Part shown: positions 36,615 through 45,005 of the stretch, piece by piece
Numbering within the stretch: the first letter of the stretch is position 1
How the letters are laid out: every line of letters begins with the position of its first letter
DNA from: CALUOB01 sp944322305
GTDB lineage: Bacteria; Actinomycetota; Coriobacteriia; Coriobacteriales; Coriobacteriaceae
Length of the DNA stretch: 64,000 bases
Assembly: GCA_963931605.1 (NCBI GenBank)
Contig: OZ007031.1
Coordinates: 2,328,412 to 2,392,411, forward strand
Reading direction: 5' to 3'
Notes under the pieces: model-generated
Seen by the model: the letters and a program-made list of their open reading frames with translations, nothing else
Databases searched by the model: none
What the model was told of the DNA's origin: nothing
Position numbers and translations under genes: made by a program

Positions 36615-37421
36615 TCACCGGGGCTCGCCCCGGAAACCCTTCGCAACGTGCAGGTTGGCGGCGTTTTGCGCGAGGCGCTGCGCCAGGTCGGGCTCGCGGC
36701 GCAGGCCTGCGAGCACCTCGAGCGCCGCGATAAGCGCCGCGCGATGCTCGGCGGCAGAGAGCGTCTCGCCAGCTGCGCCGGGGAGGTCGGTTTCCAGCAG
36801 CAGGCGGTCAGCCGGCACGCTTTGCGCGTAGGCGCGCCCGCGCCGAGTGGCGAGCATGCGCGGTCCCACCGAGAGCAGGCATCCGGCGCGCACGGCGCGG
36901 GCCAGCTCCTCGCTCGTGCCGCTGAACCAATGGAAGATGCAGGTACAGGCCTCAAGGGCGCCGGTTTGCCCGAGGACGTCGAGCACCTCGCCAGCGGCGC
37001 GCACGGCGTGGACGGAAAGGACGCGGCGCCCACCGGGGGTGGCAGAGGGCGTTTCTGCGCAAAGCGCGCCTATGCGCCGGAGCGCCTCTGTCTGCGCCGC
37101 GCGTGCATGGATGTGGGCCTGCCCGAAGTCGAGGCCCACCTCGGCCACCAAGCAAGCCGAGGGCAGGAGCCGTTCAAAAGCCTCCAGCTGCTCTGCGCGC
37201 GCTTGGACGTCTTCCGCCACCCACCAAGGGTGAAGTCCCAGCCCCACTGTCACGTTGGGAAGCACGCCGAGAAGCGCCTGCTCAGCTTCCCAGCCGGCCG
37301 GCTCAACCCCGGCCGAAAGGCAGCTCATGCCAAGCGCCGCCACGTCGCGCGCATGCTGGGCGGGATCGGGGAGAAACCCCAGGTGACAGTGCGTGTCGTA
37401 AAGCTGCAGGTCTTCTGGCAT
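36615..37421 (-). CDS. TatD-family metal-dependent deoxyribonuclease
   Basis: A 268-residue TIM-barrel hydrolase. Metal ligands appear in order: YDTHCHLGF near 8, GLGLHPW near 70, CLVAEVGLDFG near 95, IFHWFSGT near 160, and LLLETDLPG near 212. TatD proteins act on DNA ends, RNA or D-aminoacyl substrates. I start at ATG 37421 because GAAAGGGG precedes it; the frame extends 31 codons upstream with a low-complexity sequence. It is convergent with the ABC operon. Family assignment is sure; the substrate is not. Confidence 0.85.
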   Translation of the reverse strand: MPEDLQLYDTHCHLGFLPDPAQHARDVAALGMSCLSAGVEPAGWEAEQALLGVLPNVTVGLGLHPWWVAEDVQARAEQLEAFERLLPSACLVAEVGLDFGQAHIHARAAQTEALRRIGALCAETPSATPGGRRVLSVHAVRAAGEVLDVLGQTGALEACTCIFHWFSGTSEELARAVRAGCLLSVGPRMLATRRGRAYAQSVPADRLLLETDLPGAAGETLSAAEHRAALIAALEVLAGLRREPDLAQRLAQNAANLHVAKGFRGEPR

Positions 37422-37561
37422 GGCGCCCCTTTCGCAAGCGATGCGCGATGAGCCTATTGTGGCACGAAACGGGCGGCGCGCGGGCGGGTGGCGCGCGGGC
37501 TGGGCGGGGCGCACGGCCGCCGCCCCTTGCGGATCGCACCTCGCATCAGAGCCCGCCCACA

Positions 37562-37622
37562 GAAAAGGCGCGGGGCCAAGCAGCTCGGCTCGCCCGTGCG
37601 AACCGGTTGCTTGGCCCCGCGC
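37562..37622 (-). terminator. Terminator downstream of the mtlA remnant
   Basis: GCGCGGGGCCAAGCA (37568-37582) and its perfect complement (37608-37622) enclose a 25-base loop. On the minus strand the stem is followed by CCTTTTCT, so it ends leftward transcription from the mannitol gene. Confidence 0.75.
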
Positions 37623-37652
37623 GCGGTGGGGAGAGGAGGGGCGCCGCGTCGC

Positions 37653-38429
37653 TTACGCGAGCACGCTCAACACCCAGTCAACGTCCGTGGTGGTCTTGAG
37701 CTTCTCAACCACGGCGTCGTCCTCAAGGATCTTGCAGATGTTGGCCAGCACGCGCTGGCACACCACGATGTCGGCCTCGGGCGGAACGGTGTCAACGCTG
37801 GAGTGCTTCACGGTGAGGTCGGGGCGGTCGGCCTTGATGCGGTTGCGGAAGCGCGTGGCGCCCATGGCCGAGGAGCCCATGCCCGCGTCGCAGGCGAAGA
37901 TCACCAGGCCGTTGGTGGTGTCCGAGATCACGGCGGCCTCGGCGGTGCCCTTCATCTCGCGCATCTGCTCGGTGGCCTGGTCGAGGTTGGCCACGTCGGC
38001 GGCGCGCACGATGGGCGCGGCAACTGCGAACGACACGCCGGCGGCGATGGCCACGCCGACAATCGTGGGCAGCAGGTGCTCAGGCGGCGTCATCGACAGG
38101 AACGCGATGATCGAACCCGGGGAGGCCGGCGCCACCAGGCCGCAGCCGGTCAGGCTGAACCACGCGATGGCGGCCATGTTGCCCAGGATCGGCGCCACGA
38201 TAACCTTGGGGTTCATCAGCACGTAGGGGAAGTAGATCTCGTGGATGCCGCCGAAGAAATGGATGATGACCGCGCCGGGTGCCGACTGGCGCGTCTTTGC
38301 GTCGCGGCAGAAGAAGCAGTAGGCCAAAAGCACGCCCACGCCAGGCCCGGGGTTGGCCTCGAGCATGTACATGATGGAGCGGCCGGTCTCCTGAACCTGC
38401 GTGAGGCCGATGGGCGTGAAGATGCCGTG
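37653..38429 (-). pseudogene. mtlA: Mannitol PTS EIICB remnant, N-terminal half missing
   Basis: This leftward fragment of about 259 codons matches the second half of mannitol-specific EIICB. It begins at HGIFTPIGLTQVQETGRS, then SIMYMLEANPGPGVGVLLAY, APGAVIIHFFGGIHEIYF, and the EIIB domain with the phosphocysteine loop FACDAGMGSS. It ends at a normal stop followed by a terminator. Full MtlA needs about 200 more residues at the N-terminus, including most membrane helices. Instead the frame runs into antisense of a DeoR fragment on the other strand. There is no plausible start. The break is at about 38424-38430. No mannitol uptake is expected from this copy. Confidence 0.85.
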
Positions 38430-38936
38430 GCGCGCAAGGCCGCCCAGCTGGTGCGCCCCAACGGCACGCTGTTCCTCGACTCGGGCAGCACCGCCACCAT
38501 GCTCGCGCGCGAGCTTCCCGACCAACGCTCCATCGTGTTCACCAACAGCATCACCTGCGCCTACGAGCTTGCGCGCCTGGAGCAGGTGCGCGCCATTCTC
38601 GTCGGCGGCAACCTCAACCGCTACAGCCTGTCGGTTTGCGGCGGGCGCAGCGTGGAGGACGTGCGCCGCCTGAGCTTCGACCAGCTCTTCCTCGGCGTTA
38701 CGAGCTTCCAGAGCTCCACGGGCTTCATGTGCGGCTCGGACGAGGACGCGGCCCTCAAGCGCGCCTGCATCGAGCGGGCCGACCAAACGGTGGTGCTTAT
38801 GGATTCCAGCAAGGTGGGCCGGCGCAGCACCTTCCAGATCTGCGACCTCGACGCGGTCGACGTGGTGGTCTCCGACGGCGAGCTCCCGCACGAGTTCCTC
38901 CGCGCCTGCGACAACGCCGACGTTCAGGTGATCTAG
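38424..38936 (+). pseudogene. DeoR-family regulator remnant, DNA-binding end missing
   Basis: This rightward fragment of about 170 codons is the C-terminal sugar-phosphate-binding domain of a DeoR repressor. It has AVARKAAQLVRPNGTLFLDS (with the GSTAT loop), VFTNSITCAYELAR, ILVGGNLNRYSLSVCGG and VLMDSSKVGRRSTFQICDL. The helix-turn-helix part that should precede AVARKAA is absent, replaced by the mtlA remnant in the opposite direction. DeoR repressors often lie divergent to the PTS genes they control, so this was probably the mtlA regulator. It is not expected to bind DNA. Confidence 0.8.
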
Positions 38937-39089
38937 CGCCGCGGCGGCCGCGCGCGGACGCCGCGCTTCCAGGCAGCCTTGGCGCCTGGCGGCTGGGCGC
39001 TGCGGGCACGGTGCGCCGCGCGGGCGAGAGGCCCGGACGCCGCCGTTCCGCGCGTCGCGCTCGGCCCGCCGCGTTCCCGAAAGGACGCT

Positions 39090-41009
39090 ATGATCGCACT
39101 CAGCTTGGCGCCCGAGCGCCTCAGGTACCTGAGGCTGCTCGCGCGTCAGTTCCCCAGCCAGCAGGCGGCTTCCTCCGAGATCATCAACCTGCAGGCCATC
39201 CTCAACCTGCCCAAGGGCACCGAGCACTTCATGAGCGACGTCCACGGCGAGTACGAGGCGTTCATGCACATCGTGAACAACTGCTCGGGCGTGGTGCGCG
39301 AGCACGTGGACGCCGTCTTCGGCGACGCGCTCGGCGCCGGCGATAAGGCCGAGCTGTGCACCCTCATCTACTACCCGCGCGAGAAGCTCGCCCGCGTGCG
39401 GCAGGCGCGGCTCGACTCGCCGGCGTGGTACCAGGAAACGCTTGCGCGGCTGGTGCGCGTGGCCCGGCGCCTTTCGGCGCGCTACACGCGCTCCAAGGTG
39501 CGCAAGGCCCTGCCCGCCGCGTACGCCTACATCATCGACGAGCTGCTCCACACCCACCCCGACGAGGAGAACTACCGCGTGCGCTACCACGAGCGCATCG
39601 TGGCCTCGATCATCGAGACCGGCTCTGCCGCCGACTTCATCGCCTCGCTCGCCGCGCTCATCAAGCGCCTGGCCGTCGACCGCCTGCACATCGTGGGCGA
39701 CGTTTACGACCGCGGCGCGCACGCCGACAAGGTCATGGACGTGCTCATGGCCCACCACAACGTGGACATCCAGTGGGGCAACCACGACGTGCTGTGGATG
39801 GGTGCGGCCGCCGGTGAGCCCGCCTGCATCATGACGGTGCTGCGCAACAACCTGCGCTATGACAACTTCGAGGTGTTGGAGCGCGGCTACGGCATCGGCT
39901 TGCGCGAGCTGGCGTTCTTCGCGGAGCGCACGTACCGGCGCGACGAGGGCGAAGAGAGGCGCTGGGGGCTCACGCCGCTGGTGAAGGCCGTCAACGTGAT
40001 GCTGGCAAAACTCGAGGGGCAGATCGTCAGGCGCCATCCCGAGTTCGACATGGCCGACCGCCTGCTGTTGGACAAGCTCGACCGAAAGGGCGGCACGGTG
40101 GAGATCGCCGGCACGCGCTGGCCGCTTGCCACCTGCGACTTCCCCACGGTGGACCCGGCCGACCCGTACGCTCTCAGCGACGAGGAGTCGGCCCTTGTCG
40201 CCCAGCTCGCCGAGGCGTTTACGGGCAACACCCGCCTGCGGCGCCACGTGAGCTTCCTGTACGAGCGCGGCTCGCTGTACCTGGCGTGCAACCGCAACCT
40301 GCTGTTCCACGGCTGCGTGCCCCTCAACGAGGACGGGACGTTTTCGGCCGTGCTGTCGGACGGCGCGCAGCATGCGGGGCCGTGCCTCTTTGACTTCTGC
40401 GACGCGGTGGCGCGCCGCGCGTGGCGCACGCGGGCCGAAGACGACCTCGACTGGATGTGGTACCTGTGGTGCGGGCGGAACTCGCCGCTTACGGGGCGGA
40501 CGGTCAAGACCTTCGAGCACTCGTTCGTGGCGGACGAGCGCGCGTGGGACGAGCCGCAAAACCCCTATTACCGCCTGGCGCGCGACCCCGCCGTGTGCCG
40601 CATGATTCTGCGGGCGTTCGGCCTGCCTGCCGAGCACGCCCACATCGTCAACGGCCACACGCCCGTGCGGGCCAAAGACGGCGAGGGCCCGGTGCGCGCC
40701 GACGGGCGCCTGCTGGTGATCGACGGCGGCTTTTGCCGCGCGTATCGGCAGACCACCGGCATCGCCGGCTACACGCTCATCTACTCGAGCCACGGGATGC
40801 GGATCAAGGAGCACCGGCCGTTCGAGTCGGTGGAGGAGGCGCTGGAGGAGAACGCCGACATCACGAGCATAACCGACTGCTTCGAGCCGGTGGAGCGCAC
40901 CGTGATGGTGGCCGACACCGACGCGGGCGAGGAGATCCGCGAGCAGATCAGCGACCTGCGCCAGCTGCTGGCGGCTTACCGCGAGGGCGTGCTGCCCGAG
41001 CGCGCGTGA
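39090..41009 (+). CDS. fbp: Fructose-1,6-bisphosphatase class III
   Basis: A 639-residue gluconeogenic phosphatase of the Firmicutes type (about 640-670 residues). The metallophosphoesterase motifs are FMSDVHGEYEAF near 47, HIVGDVYDRGAHADKVMDVL near 202 and WGNHDVLWMGA near 231, with late ligands in HIVNGHTPV and VIDGGFCRAY. ATG 39090 has GAAAGG upstream and begins the conserved region (SLAPERLRYLRLLARQFPSQ); the frame is open upstream without similarity. It stands alone after the DeoR remnant. Assignment is secure. Confidence 0.95.
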   Translation: MIALSLAPERLRYLRLLARQFPSQQAASSEIINLQAILNLPKGTEHFMSDVHGEYEAFMHIVNNCSGVVREHVDAVFGDALGAGDKAELCTLIYYPREKLARVRQARLDSPAWYQETLARLVRVARRLSARYTRSKVRKALPAAYAYIIDELLHTHPDEENYRVRYHERIVASIIETGSAADFIASLAALIKRLAVDRLHIVGDVYDRGAHADKVMDVLMAHHNVDIQWGNHDVLWMGAAAGEPACIMTVLRNNLRYDNFEVLERGYGIGLRELAFFAERTYRRDEGEERRWGLTPLVKAVNVMLAKLEGQIVRRHPEFDMADRLLLDKLDRKGGTVEIAGTRWPLATCDFPTVDPADPYALSDEESALVAQLAEAFTGNTRLRRHVSFLYERGSLYLACNRNLLFHGCVPLNEDGTFSAVLSDGAQHAGPCLFDFCDAVARRAWRTRAEDDLDWMWYLWCGRNSPLTGRTVKTFEHSFVADERAWDEPQNPYYRLARDPAVCRMILRAFGLPAEHAHIVNGHTPVRAKDGEGPVRADGRLLVIDGGFCRAYRQTTGIAGYTLIYSSHGMRIKEHRPFESVEEALEENADITSITDCFEPVERTVMVADTDAGEEIREQISDLRQLLAAYREGVLPERA

Positions 41010-41126
41010 GGGGTGCGCTGAGGTTGGCCTGCGCAGGGCGCGGGGCAGGAGGGGCGGGCGGCTCTGGATGACCTGCCGGAAGCGGTTGCGGACGGCGGGC
41101 ACGGTAGGTCCTTGCCCGGCGTTTCC

Positions 41127-41939
41127 TTACAGATCTGCGAGCGTGCGGATGACCTCGCCGGCCATGAGCATGCCTGCCACCGGTGGCACGAAGGATACGG
41201 TGCCGAGCGGCGCGCGCCTGCCCGGCTCGGCACCGGGGGCTTCGGCGCGGCGGCGCGGATGCTCGGTCGAGCACACCACGGTGAGGTGGCGGATACCGCG
41301 TTTGCGCAGCTCGCGGCGCATGACGCGCGCCACCGGGTCGCCCGCGGTCTTCTCGATGTCGGTTACCTCCAGCAGCTCGGGGCGCACCTTCATGGCCGTG
41401 CCCATGGAGCTTACGAGCCTGAAGCCGTAGCGTTCGGATGCCTCAGCCAGCGCGATCTTGGTGGCGATGGTGTCGACAGCGTCCACCACGTAGTCAACGC
41501 CGCCGTCTGCGGCGCCCGTCTCGGTGAGAAGCTCGGGGAGGTCCTCGGGCAGCACGAAGCGGTCGACCGTCTCGATTCGGGCCTCGGGGTTGATGCGGCG
41601 CGCCATGAGGCGGGCCGCCTCGGTCTTGCGCATTCCGAGGGTGTCGGTGAAGGCGATGACCTGGCGGTTGAGGTTGCTCGGCTGCACCGTGTCGCCGTCC
41701 ACGAGCACGAGGGCGCCCACCCCGCCGCGCACCAGCGCCTCTGCGCAGGCCGATCCCACGCCGCCGAGGCCGAGCACCAGCACGCGGGCGCGCTGCAGGC
41801 GCTCGAAGCCGTCGGCGCCCACGGCGAGCTCCAGCCGGGAGAAGGGCGCTTCGGCGGGGTCGGTGCCCGTCGAGCCCGTCTCGGCGGGGGAGGGCGCGGC
41901 AGATGTGACGGCGGCGGTTTCGGTGGGCGATGACGACAT
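41127..41939 (-). CDS. ThiF/MoeB-family adenylating protein, TcdA-like
   Basis: A 270-residue E1-like enzyme. After a 30-residue low-complexity tail comes FSRLELAVGADGFERLQRAR, then the ATP loop VLGLGGVGSACAEALVRGGV near 54, VDGDTVQPSNLNRQVIA near 78, and VVDAVDTIATKIAL near 135. The FSR-x-(E/L)-x-L-x-G opening and the C-terminal VPPVAGMLMAGEVIRTL are typical of the TcdA/YgdL branch, which cyclises tRNA t6A to ct6A. Canonical MoeB zinc Cys pairs are not seen. ATG 41939 has AAAGGAG upstream. Moco genes lie 9 kb away, but this branch is not a MoeB, so a link is unlikely. Confidence 0.75.
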   Translation of the reverse strand: MSSSPTETAAVTSAAPSPAETGSTGTDPAEAPFSRLELAVGADGFERLQRARVLVLGLGGVGSACAEALVRGGVGALVLVDGDTVQPSNLNRQVIAFTDTLGMRKTEAARLMARRINPEARIETVDRFVLPEDLPELLTETGAADGGVDYVVDAVDTIATKIALAEASERYGFRLVSSMGTAMKVRPELLEVTDIEKTAGDPVARVMRRELRKRGIRHLTVVCSTEHPRRRAEAPGAEPGRRAPLGTVSFVPPVAGMLMAGEVIRTLADL

Positions 41940-42040
41940 GGGGCTCCTTTGCGTTGCGTGACACCGCCCATGATAGGAGAGGCTGCGCGCGGGTTCAATC
42001 GCGGCGCTGCGGGCCCGTTCCCCTCGGGGGCTCGCGTTCG

Positions 42041-42127
42041 CGCCGCCTTGCCTGCGTTGCCGACCGCGCCCCGTCCCGCGCCTGCGCCGCCTTGCCTGCG
42101 TTGCCGACGCGCCCCGTCCCGCGCCTG
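42041..42127. repeat. Two-copy tandem repeat, 44 and 43 bases
   Basis: Copy 1 (42041-42084) and copy 2 (42085-42127) both start CGCCGCCTTGCCTGCGTTGC and differ by one deleted C. They lie in the 337-base gap between the TcdA-like gene and the HAD phosphatase gene, a place where no gene is seen. Confidence 0.85.
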
Positions 42128-42218
42128 CGCCGCATCGTCCACGCTTGTCGTTCGTGCGCAAAACGTGGGAATCCCAAGGGCTTGCCGTCCCCTTACCGAC
42201 GCGTCCGCGCAGCGCGCG

Positions 42219-42224
42219 TATGAT
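42219..42224 (+). promoter_or_regulatory. -10 element of the HAD phosphatase gene
   Basis: TATGAT lies 52 bases before the start. No -35 match is seen. Confidence 0.4.
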
Positions 42225-42276
42225 GGTGCGCGGAAAAAACGACCGCAAGGCGCGCTGAGCGCGCAAAAGGAGTCCC

Positions 42277-43155
42277 ATGCCCAACTTCGACTTAGTGGCG
42301 TTCGACCTCGACGGCACGGTGTACGTCGAGCACGCCAAGCTCATCCGTCCCCGCGTGATCCGCGCGTTCGAGGCCGCGCACAACGCCGGCGTGCTTCTCG
42401 CCGTGGCGAGCGGCCGGCCCTTGGGCATGCTCGGCCCGAGCCTCAAGGACGCGCCGTGGCTCGACTGGAACATCACGGTGAACGGCGCCTGCGTGAGCAA
42501 CGCCCACACCGGCGAGATCGTCGCTGCCCGCATGATGCCGGTCAAGCAGGTTCAGGCCATCGTCGCATGCGTGCGCACGGTGGGAGGCACGGCCGGCCGC
42601 GGTGGGTGGAGCCTGTTCGCGCCCGGCCTGGCGGGCTTCGACGTCGAGCTGAGCCGCCACAAGTTCGCCGGCCGCGGCGCCGCCGACGGGAACCGCACGA
42701 ACTTCAGCTTTGTTGAGAACGCCCTGGCAAGCGGTCAGGAGGTCGAGGAAATCCCCTCCGTTGACGAGGCGCTCGAGCACCTCTCCACCGACGTGTTCAA
42801 GATCGGCTGCATGTTCGACACCGAGCAGCAGACGCAGGACGCCATGCGCGCGCTTGAGGCGAGCGAGGCCACCGGCGGGCTTGAGCTTGCCTGCGTGGGC
42901 CCCACCGAGCTCGAGATCACGCGCGCGGGCGTGAACAAGGGCTCGGCCCTCTCCATCCTGTGCGAGAAGCTCGGCGTGGACGAGCGCCGCGCCGTGGCCT
43001 TTGGCGACTCGGGCAACGACGTTACCTTCGGCGCGAGCCCCTGCACCTTCGTGGCCATGGGCAACGCCACGCCCGAGATCAAGGCTGTAGCCAACGAGGT
43101 CTGCCCGCCCGACACCGAAGACGGCGTGGCGGTGTGGCTGGAGCAGCACCTGTAG
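42277..43155 (+). CDS. Cof-type HAD phosphatase
   Basis: A 292-residue HAD-IIB hydrolase, probably acting on sugar phosphates or similar small metabolites. Motif I is FDLDGTVY (residues 8-15, catalytic Asp8 and Asp10), motif II is VASGRPLG near 49, the Lys is in NKGSALSILCEKLG near 222, and motif IV is AFGDSGNDVTF near 245 with MGNATPEIKAVAN after it. ATG 42277 has AAAAGGAG upstream. It is a single gene; another member of the family lies at 53356. The substrate is unknown. Confidence 0.88.
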   Translation: MPNFDLVAFDLDGTVYVEHAKLIRPRVIRAFEAAHNAGVLLAVASGRPLGMLGPSLKDAPWLDWNITVNGACVSNAHTGEIVAARMMPVKQVQAIVACVRTVGGTAGRGGWSLFAPGLAGFDVELSRHKFAGRGAADGNRTNFSFVENALASGQEVEEIPSVDEALEHLSTDVFKIGCMFDTEQQTQDAMRALEASEATGGLELACVGPTELEITRAGVNKGSALSILCEKLGVDERRAVAFGDSGNDVTFGASPCTFVAMGNATPEIKAVANEVCPPDTEDGVAVWLEQHL

Positions 43156-43190
43156 CCCGACGCCGCGGGCGCCCCTGCAGGGTTTTAGGG

Positions 43191-43242
43191 CAAGGCGCCG
43201 AGCTGCCGTTTTGTTTCCGGGCGGCTAACAGGCGGCGCCTTG
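43191..43242. terminator. Hairpin after the HAD phosphatase gene
   Basis: CAAGGCGCCG (43191-43200) pairs perfectly with CGGCGCCTTG (43233-43242). The loop contains a second short stem (GCTGCC/GGCGGC type). The T-tail is weak. Confidence 0.5.
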
Positions 43243-43367
43243 GCTTTCCCTTATGCAGGGAAAACGAGTATTATGAAATATATATGCGGGTGTTTCCGCG
43301 GTATTGCGGGCGCGCGGCGCGGCCGTGCGTGCACACGCGAAGATACGGTATGCGAAGGAGTGTACTG

Positions 43368-44612
43368 ATGGAAGAGATCGACAAGCAGGTTGCCCGCGAG
43401 CAGGCGCTGGCCGAGTTCGACGAGCGTTGCGCGCGCAGCGAGTACTACGCCCTGGAGAGCCTGGGCAGCTTCGTGAGCTTCGCGGTCGATCACGACCTCG
43501 ACGCGGCCGACATGAAGGCCATGATCGAGAAGTACGGCCTGTACCCGCAGGTCACCGAGACCAAGGATCACGATTACGTGACGCGCCGCTCGCTCGCGTG
43601 GCCGGTGCTCACGTTCAAGGCTGAGAAGGACATCGCCAAGGCGTTCGGCACCACTCAGGCTGCGCTCAAGGCCTACGCCAAGGAGTTCAAGGATTACTTC
43701 AGCGAGGCCACCGACGACCTCAAGGCGCGTTTCGACCACATCGTGGAGGATCTGGACCTGTCCCGCGGCCTGAGCTTGGTGCGCGGCGCCTCCGGGCTCG
43801 ACGATGCGGTTGAGTGGAGCGCGGTGCGCGCGGTTGCCGGCAAGGTCACCGTGGCCGTGGCGCTTGACCCGGTCGATGACGGCGAGGGCGAGGCATACCC
43901 GTGGGCGGTCTTCGTGGGCGGCAAGGTGTGCTACGCCGGCGTGTCCGACACGTTCGTCGACGCTGTGGCCGACGTCGAGGCCGAGCTGGCCTTCTTCGAG
44001 GACGGGGTCGAGGGCTTTGTGGAGGAGCTCGAGGACTACCTGGCCGACGTGGTGAAGCCCGCCGAGGGCTCGGTCGACTGGGAGGACGGTTCCGACACCG
44101 TGGAGCTGTCCGTGGTCATGACCAAGGGCGCCGTGCCTTTCAAGGTTACCGTGCACGTGCTGCTGCCCGAGGCGTCCTGCACGTTTGCCGACGAGGTGCG
44201 CCTCGAGGCTGTGCTGCCCGACGGCAAGAAGACCGCCATCTCGTGCTACGACCTTACCGAGGCCGTGGCCGCCATCGAGGCTGTGCTCAGCACCGCCGCC
44301 GGCGTGAAGAAGAGCGCCTTCACCGAGCTCGCTGCCTATGCCGAGAAGATCGGCCTGGGTGCCGCCCCGGCCGCCAAGACCGCTCCGGCCAAGAAGGCCG
44401 CCGCGAAGCCGGCCGCCGCGGTTAAGGCCGAGCCCGCTGCCAAGGCTGTCCCGGCCGCCAAGGCCGCTGCGCCGAAGTCCGAGGAGCCCGAGGCCGCCGT
44501 CAAGCCGGCTGCTGCCAAGGCTGCCCCGGCTAAGAAGGCCGCCGCACCCAAGGCCGCTGCGAAGCCTGCGGCCAAGCCGGCGGCTAAGAAGTCCGCTGCC
44601 ACCAAGAAGTAG
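43368..44612 (+). CDS. Unknown protein with histone H1-like Lys/Ala/Pro tail
   Basis: A 414-residue cytosolic protein of no family I recognise. Residues 1-125 are helical and charged (MEEIDKQVAREQALAEFDER onward). Residues 125-325 alternate strands and acidic helices (VEAELAFFEDGVEGFVEELE). Residues about 326-414 are almost only Ala, Lys and Pro in AAKPA/APAKKAA units ending KKSAATKK, like bacterial H1-type nucleoid proteins. The body is acidic and the tail strongly basic, so the tail might bind DNA, RNA or the acidic body itself. ATG 43368 has AAGGAG upstream; a TATTAT box lies at 43269-43274. A strong terminator follows. Function is not claimed. Confidence 0.7.
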   Translation: MEEIDKQVAREQALAEFDERCARSEYYALESLGSFVSFAVDHDLDAADMKAMIEKYGLYPQVTETKDHDYVTRRSLAWPVLTFKAEKDIAKAFGTTQAALKAYAKEFKDYFSEATDDLKARFDHIVEDLDLSRGLSLVRGASGLDDAVEWSAVRAVAGKVTVAVALDPVDDGEGEAYPWAVFVGGKVCYAGVSDTFVDAVADVEAELAFFEDGVEGFVEELEDYLADVVKPAEGSVDWEDGSDTVELSVVMTKGAVPFKVTVHVLLPEASCTFADEVRLEAVLPDGKKTAISCYDLTEAVAAIEAVLSTAAGVKKSAFTELAAYAEKIGLGAAPAAKTAPAKKAAAKPAAAVKAEPAAKAVPAAKAAAPKSEEPEAAVKPAAAKAAPAKKAAAPKAAAKPAAKPAAKKSAATKK

Positions 44613-44642
44613 GCGCGCGAACGCAAGATCCTTGCGCACGTG

Positions 44643-44676
44643 AAGCGGCGCGGCCCCGCGGGGTCGCGCCGCTTTT
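44643..44676 (+). terminator. Terminator of the H1-tail gene
   Basis: AAGCGGCGCG and CGCGCCGCTT close a stem with inner CCCCGCGGGG pairing, followed by TTTT. It lies 31 bases after the stop. Confidence 0.8.
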
Positions 44677-44739
44677 GCTGTTATCGCTAAGAGGGCGGGT
44701 AGCGAGAGGCGCCGGTTGCGCGTGCTTTTTGCGAAGTGG

Positions 44740-44945
44740 CGGTTACGCATATCTTTGCGCGAGGTTTTATGCGGCATAACCGGAGCTTCTTGCGTTTTGC
44801 CTGGCAGAAGGGGTGCGGTTGCGCATGACTATGCAAAACGCGCGGTTGAAGCTATGCGTAACCGGCATGTATCCATTCGCCGTCGAAGAAGCTATGCGTA
44901 ACCGTCGCCCTTTTCTTCCGCCGCTGGAGAAGCTATGCGTAACCG
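44740..44945. repeat. Modular repeat array, copy A (core ATGCGTAACC)
   Basis: The order is: an inverted core GGTTACGCAT (44741-44750); ATGCGGCATAACCG (44769-44782), which folds back on it as a hairpin; ATGCAAAACG (44831-44840); and three direct copies of GAAGCTATGCGTAACCG at 44848, 44888 and 44929. Distances between the ATGC starts are 62, 23, 40 and 41 bases. It lies in a 393-base gap between convergent genes. Copy B at 55878-56040 has the same order and spacing. Confidence 0.85.
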
Positions 44946-45005
44946 TTGCTTTTGCGAGAACCGCCGCTGCGCCCGCAACCGTAGCGCCCGCAGCCGGCGC
45001 GGGCG

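Noticed and set aside
32714..36618. Very long minus-strand frames opposite both ABC exporter genes
   Set aside because: Low-complexity His/Arg/Ala translations, no ribosome site, fully overlapping canonical ABC motifs on the plus strand.
37653..41102. A minus-strand open frame of over 1100 codons covering fbp and the mtlA remnant
   Set aside because: Only its 37653-38429 part shows protein similarity. The rest is the antisense of fbp and of the deoR remnant, kept open by high GC content.
44848..44945. The three GAAGCTATGCGTAACCG copies as a CRISPR array
   Set aside because: Three copies of 17 bases with 23-24-base gaps, no cas gene, and related inverted and variant modules at fixed distances do not fit CRISPR.
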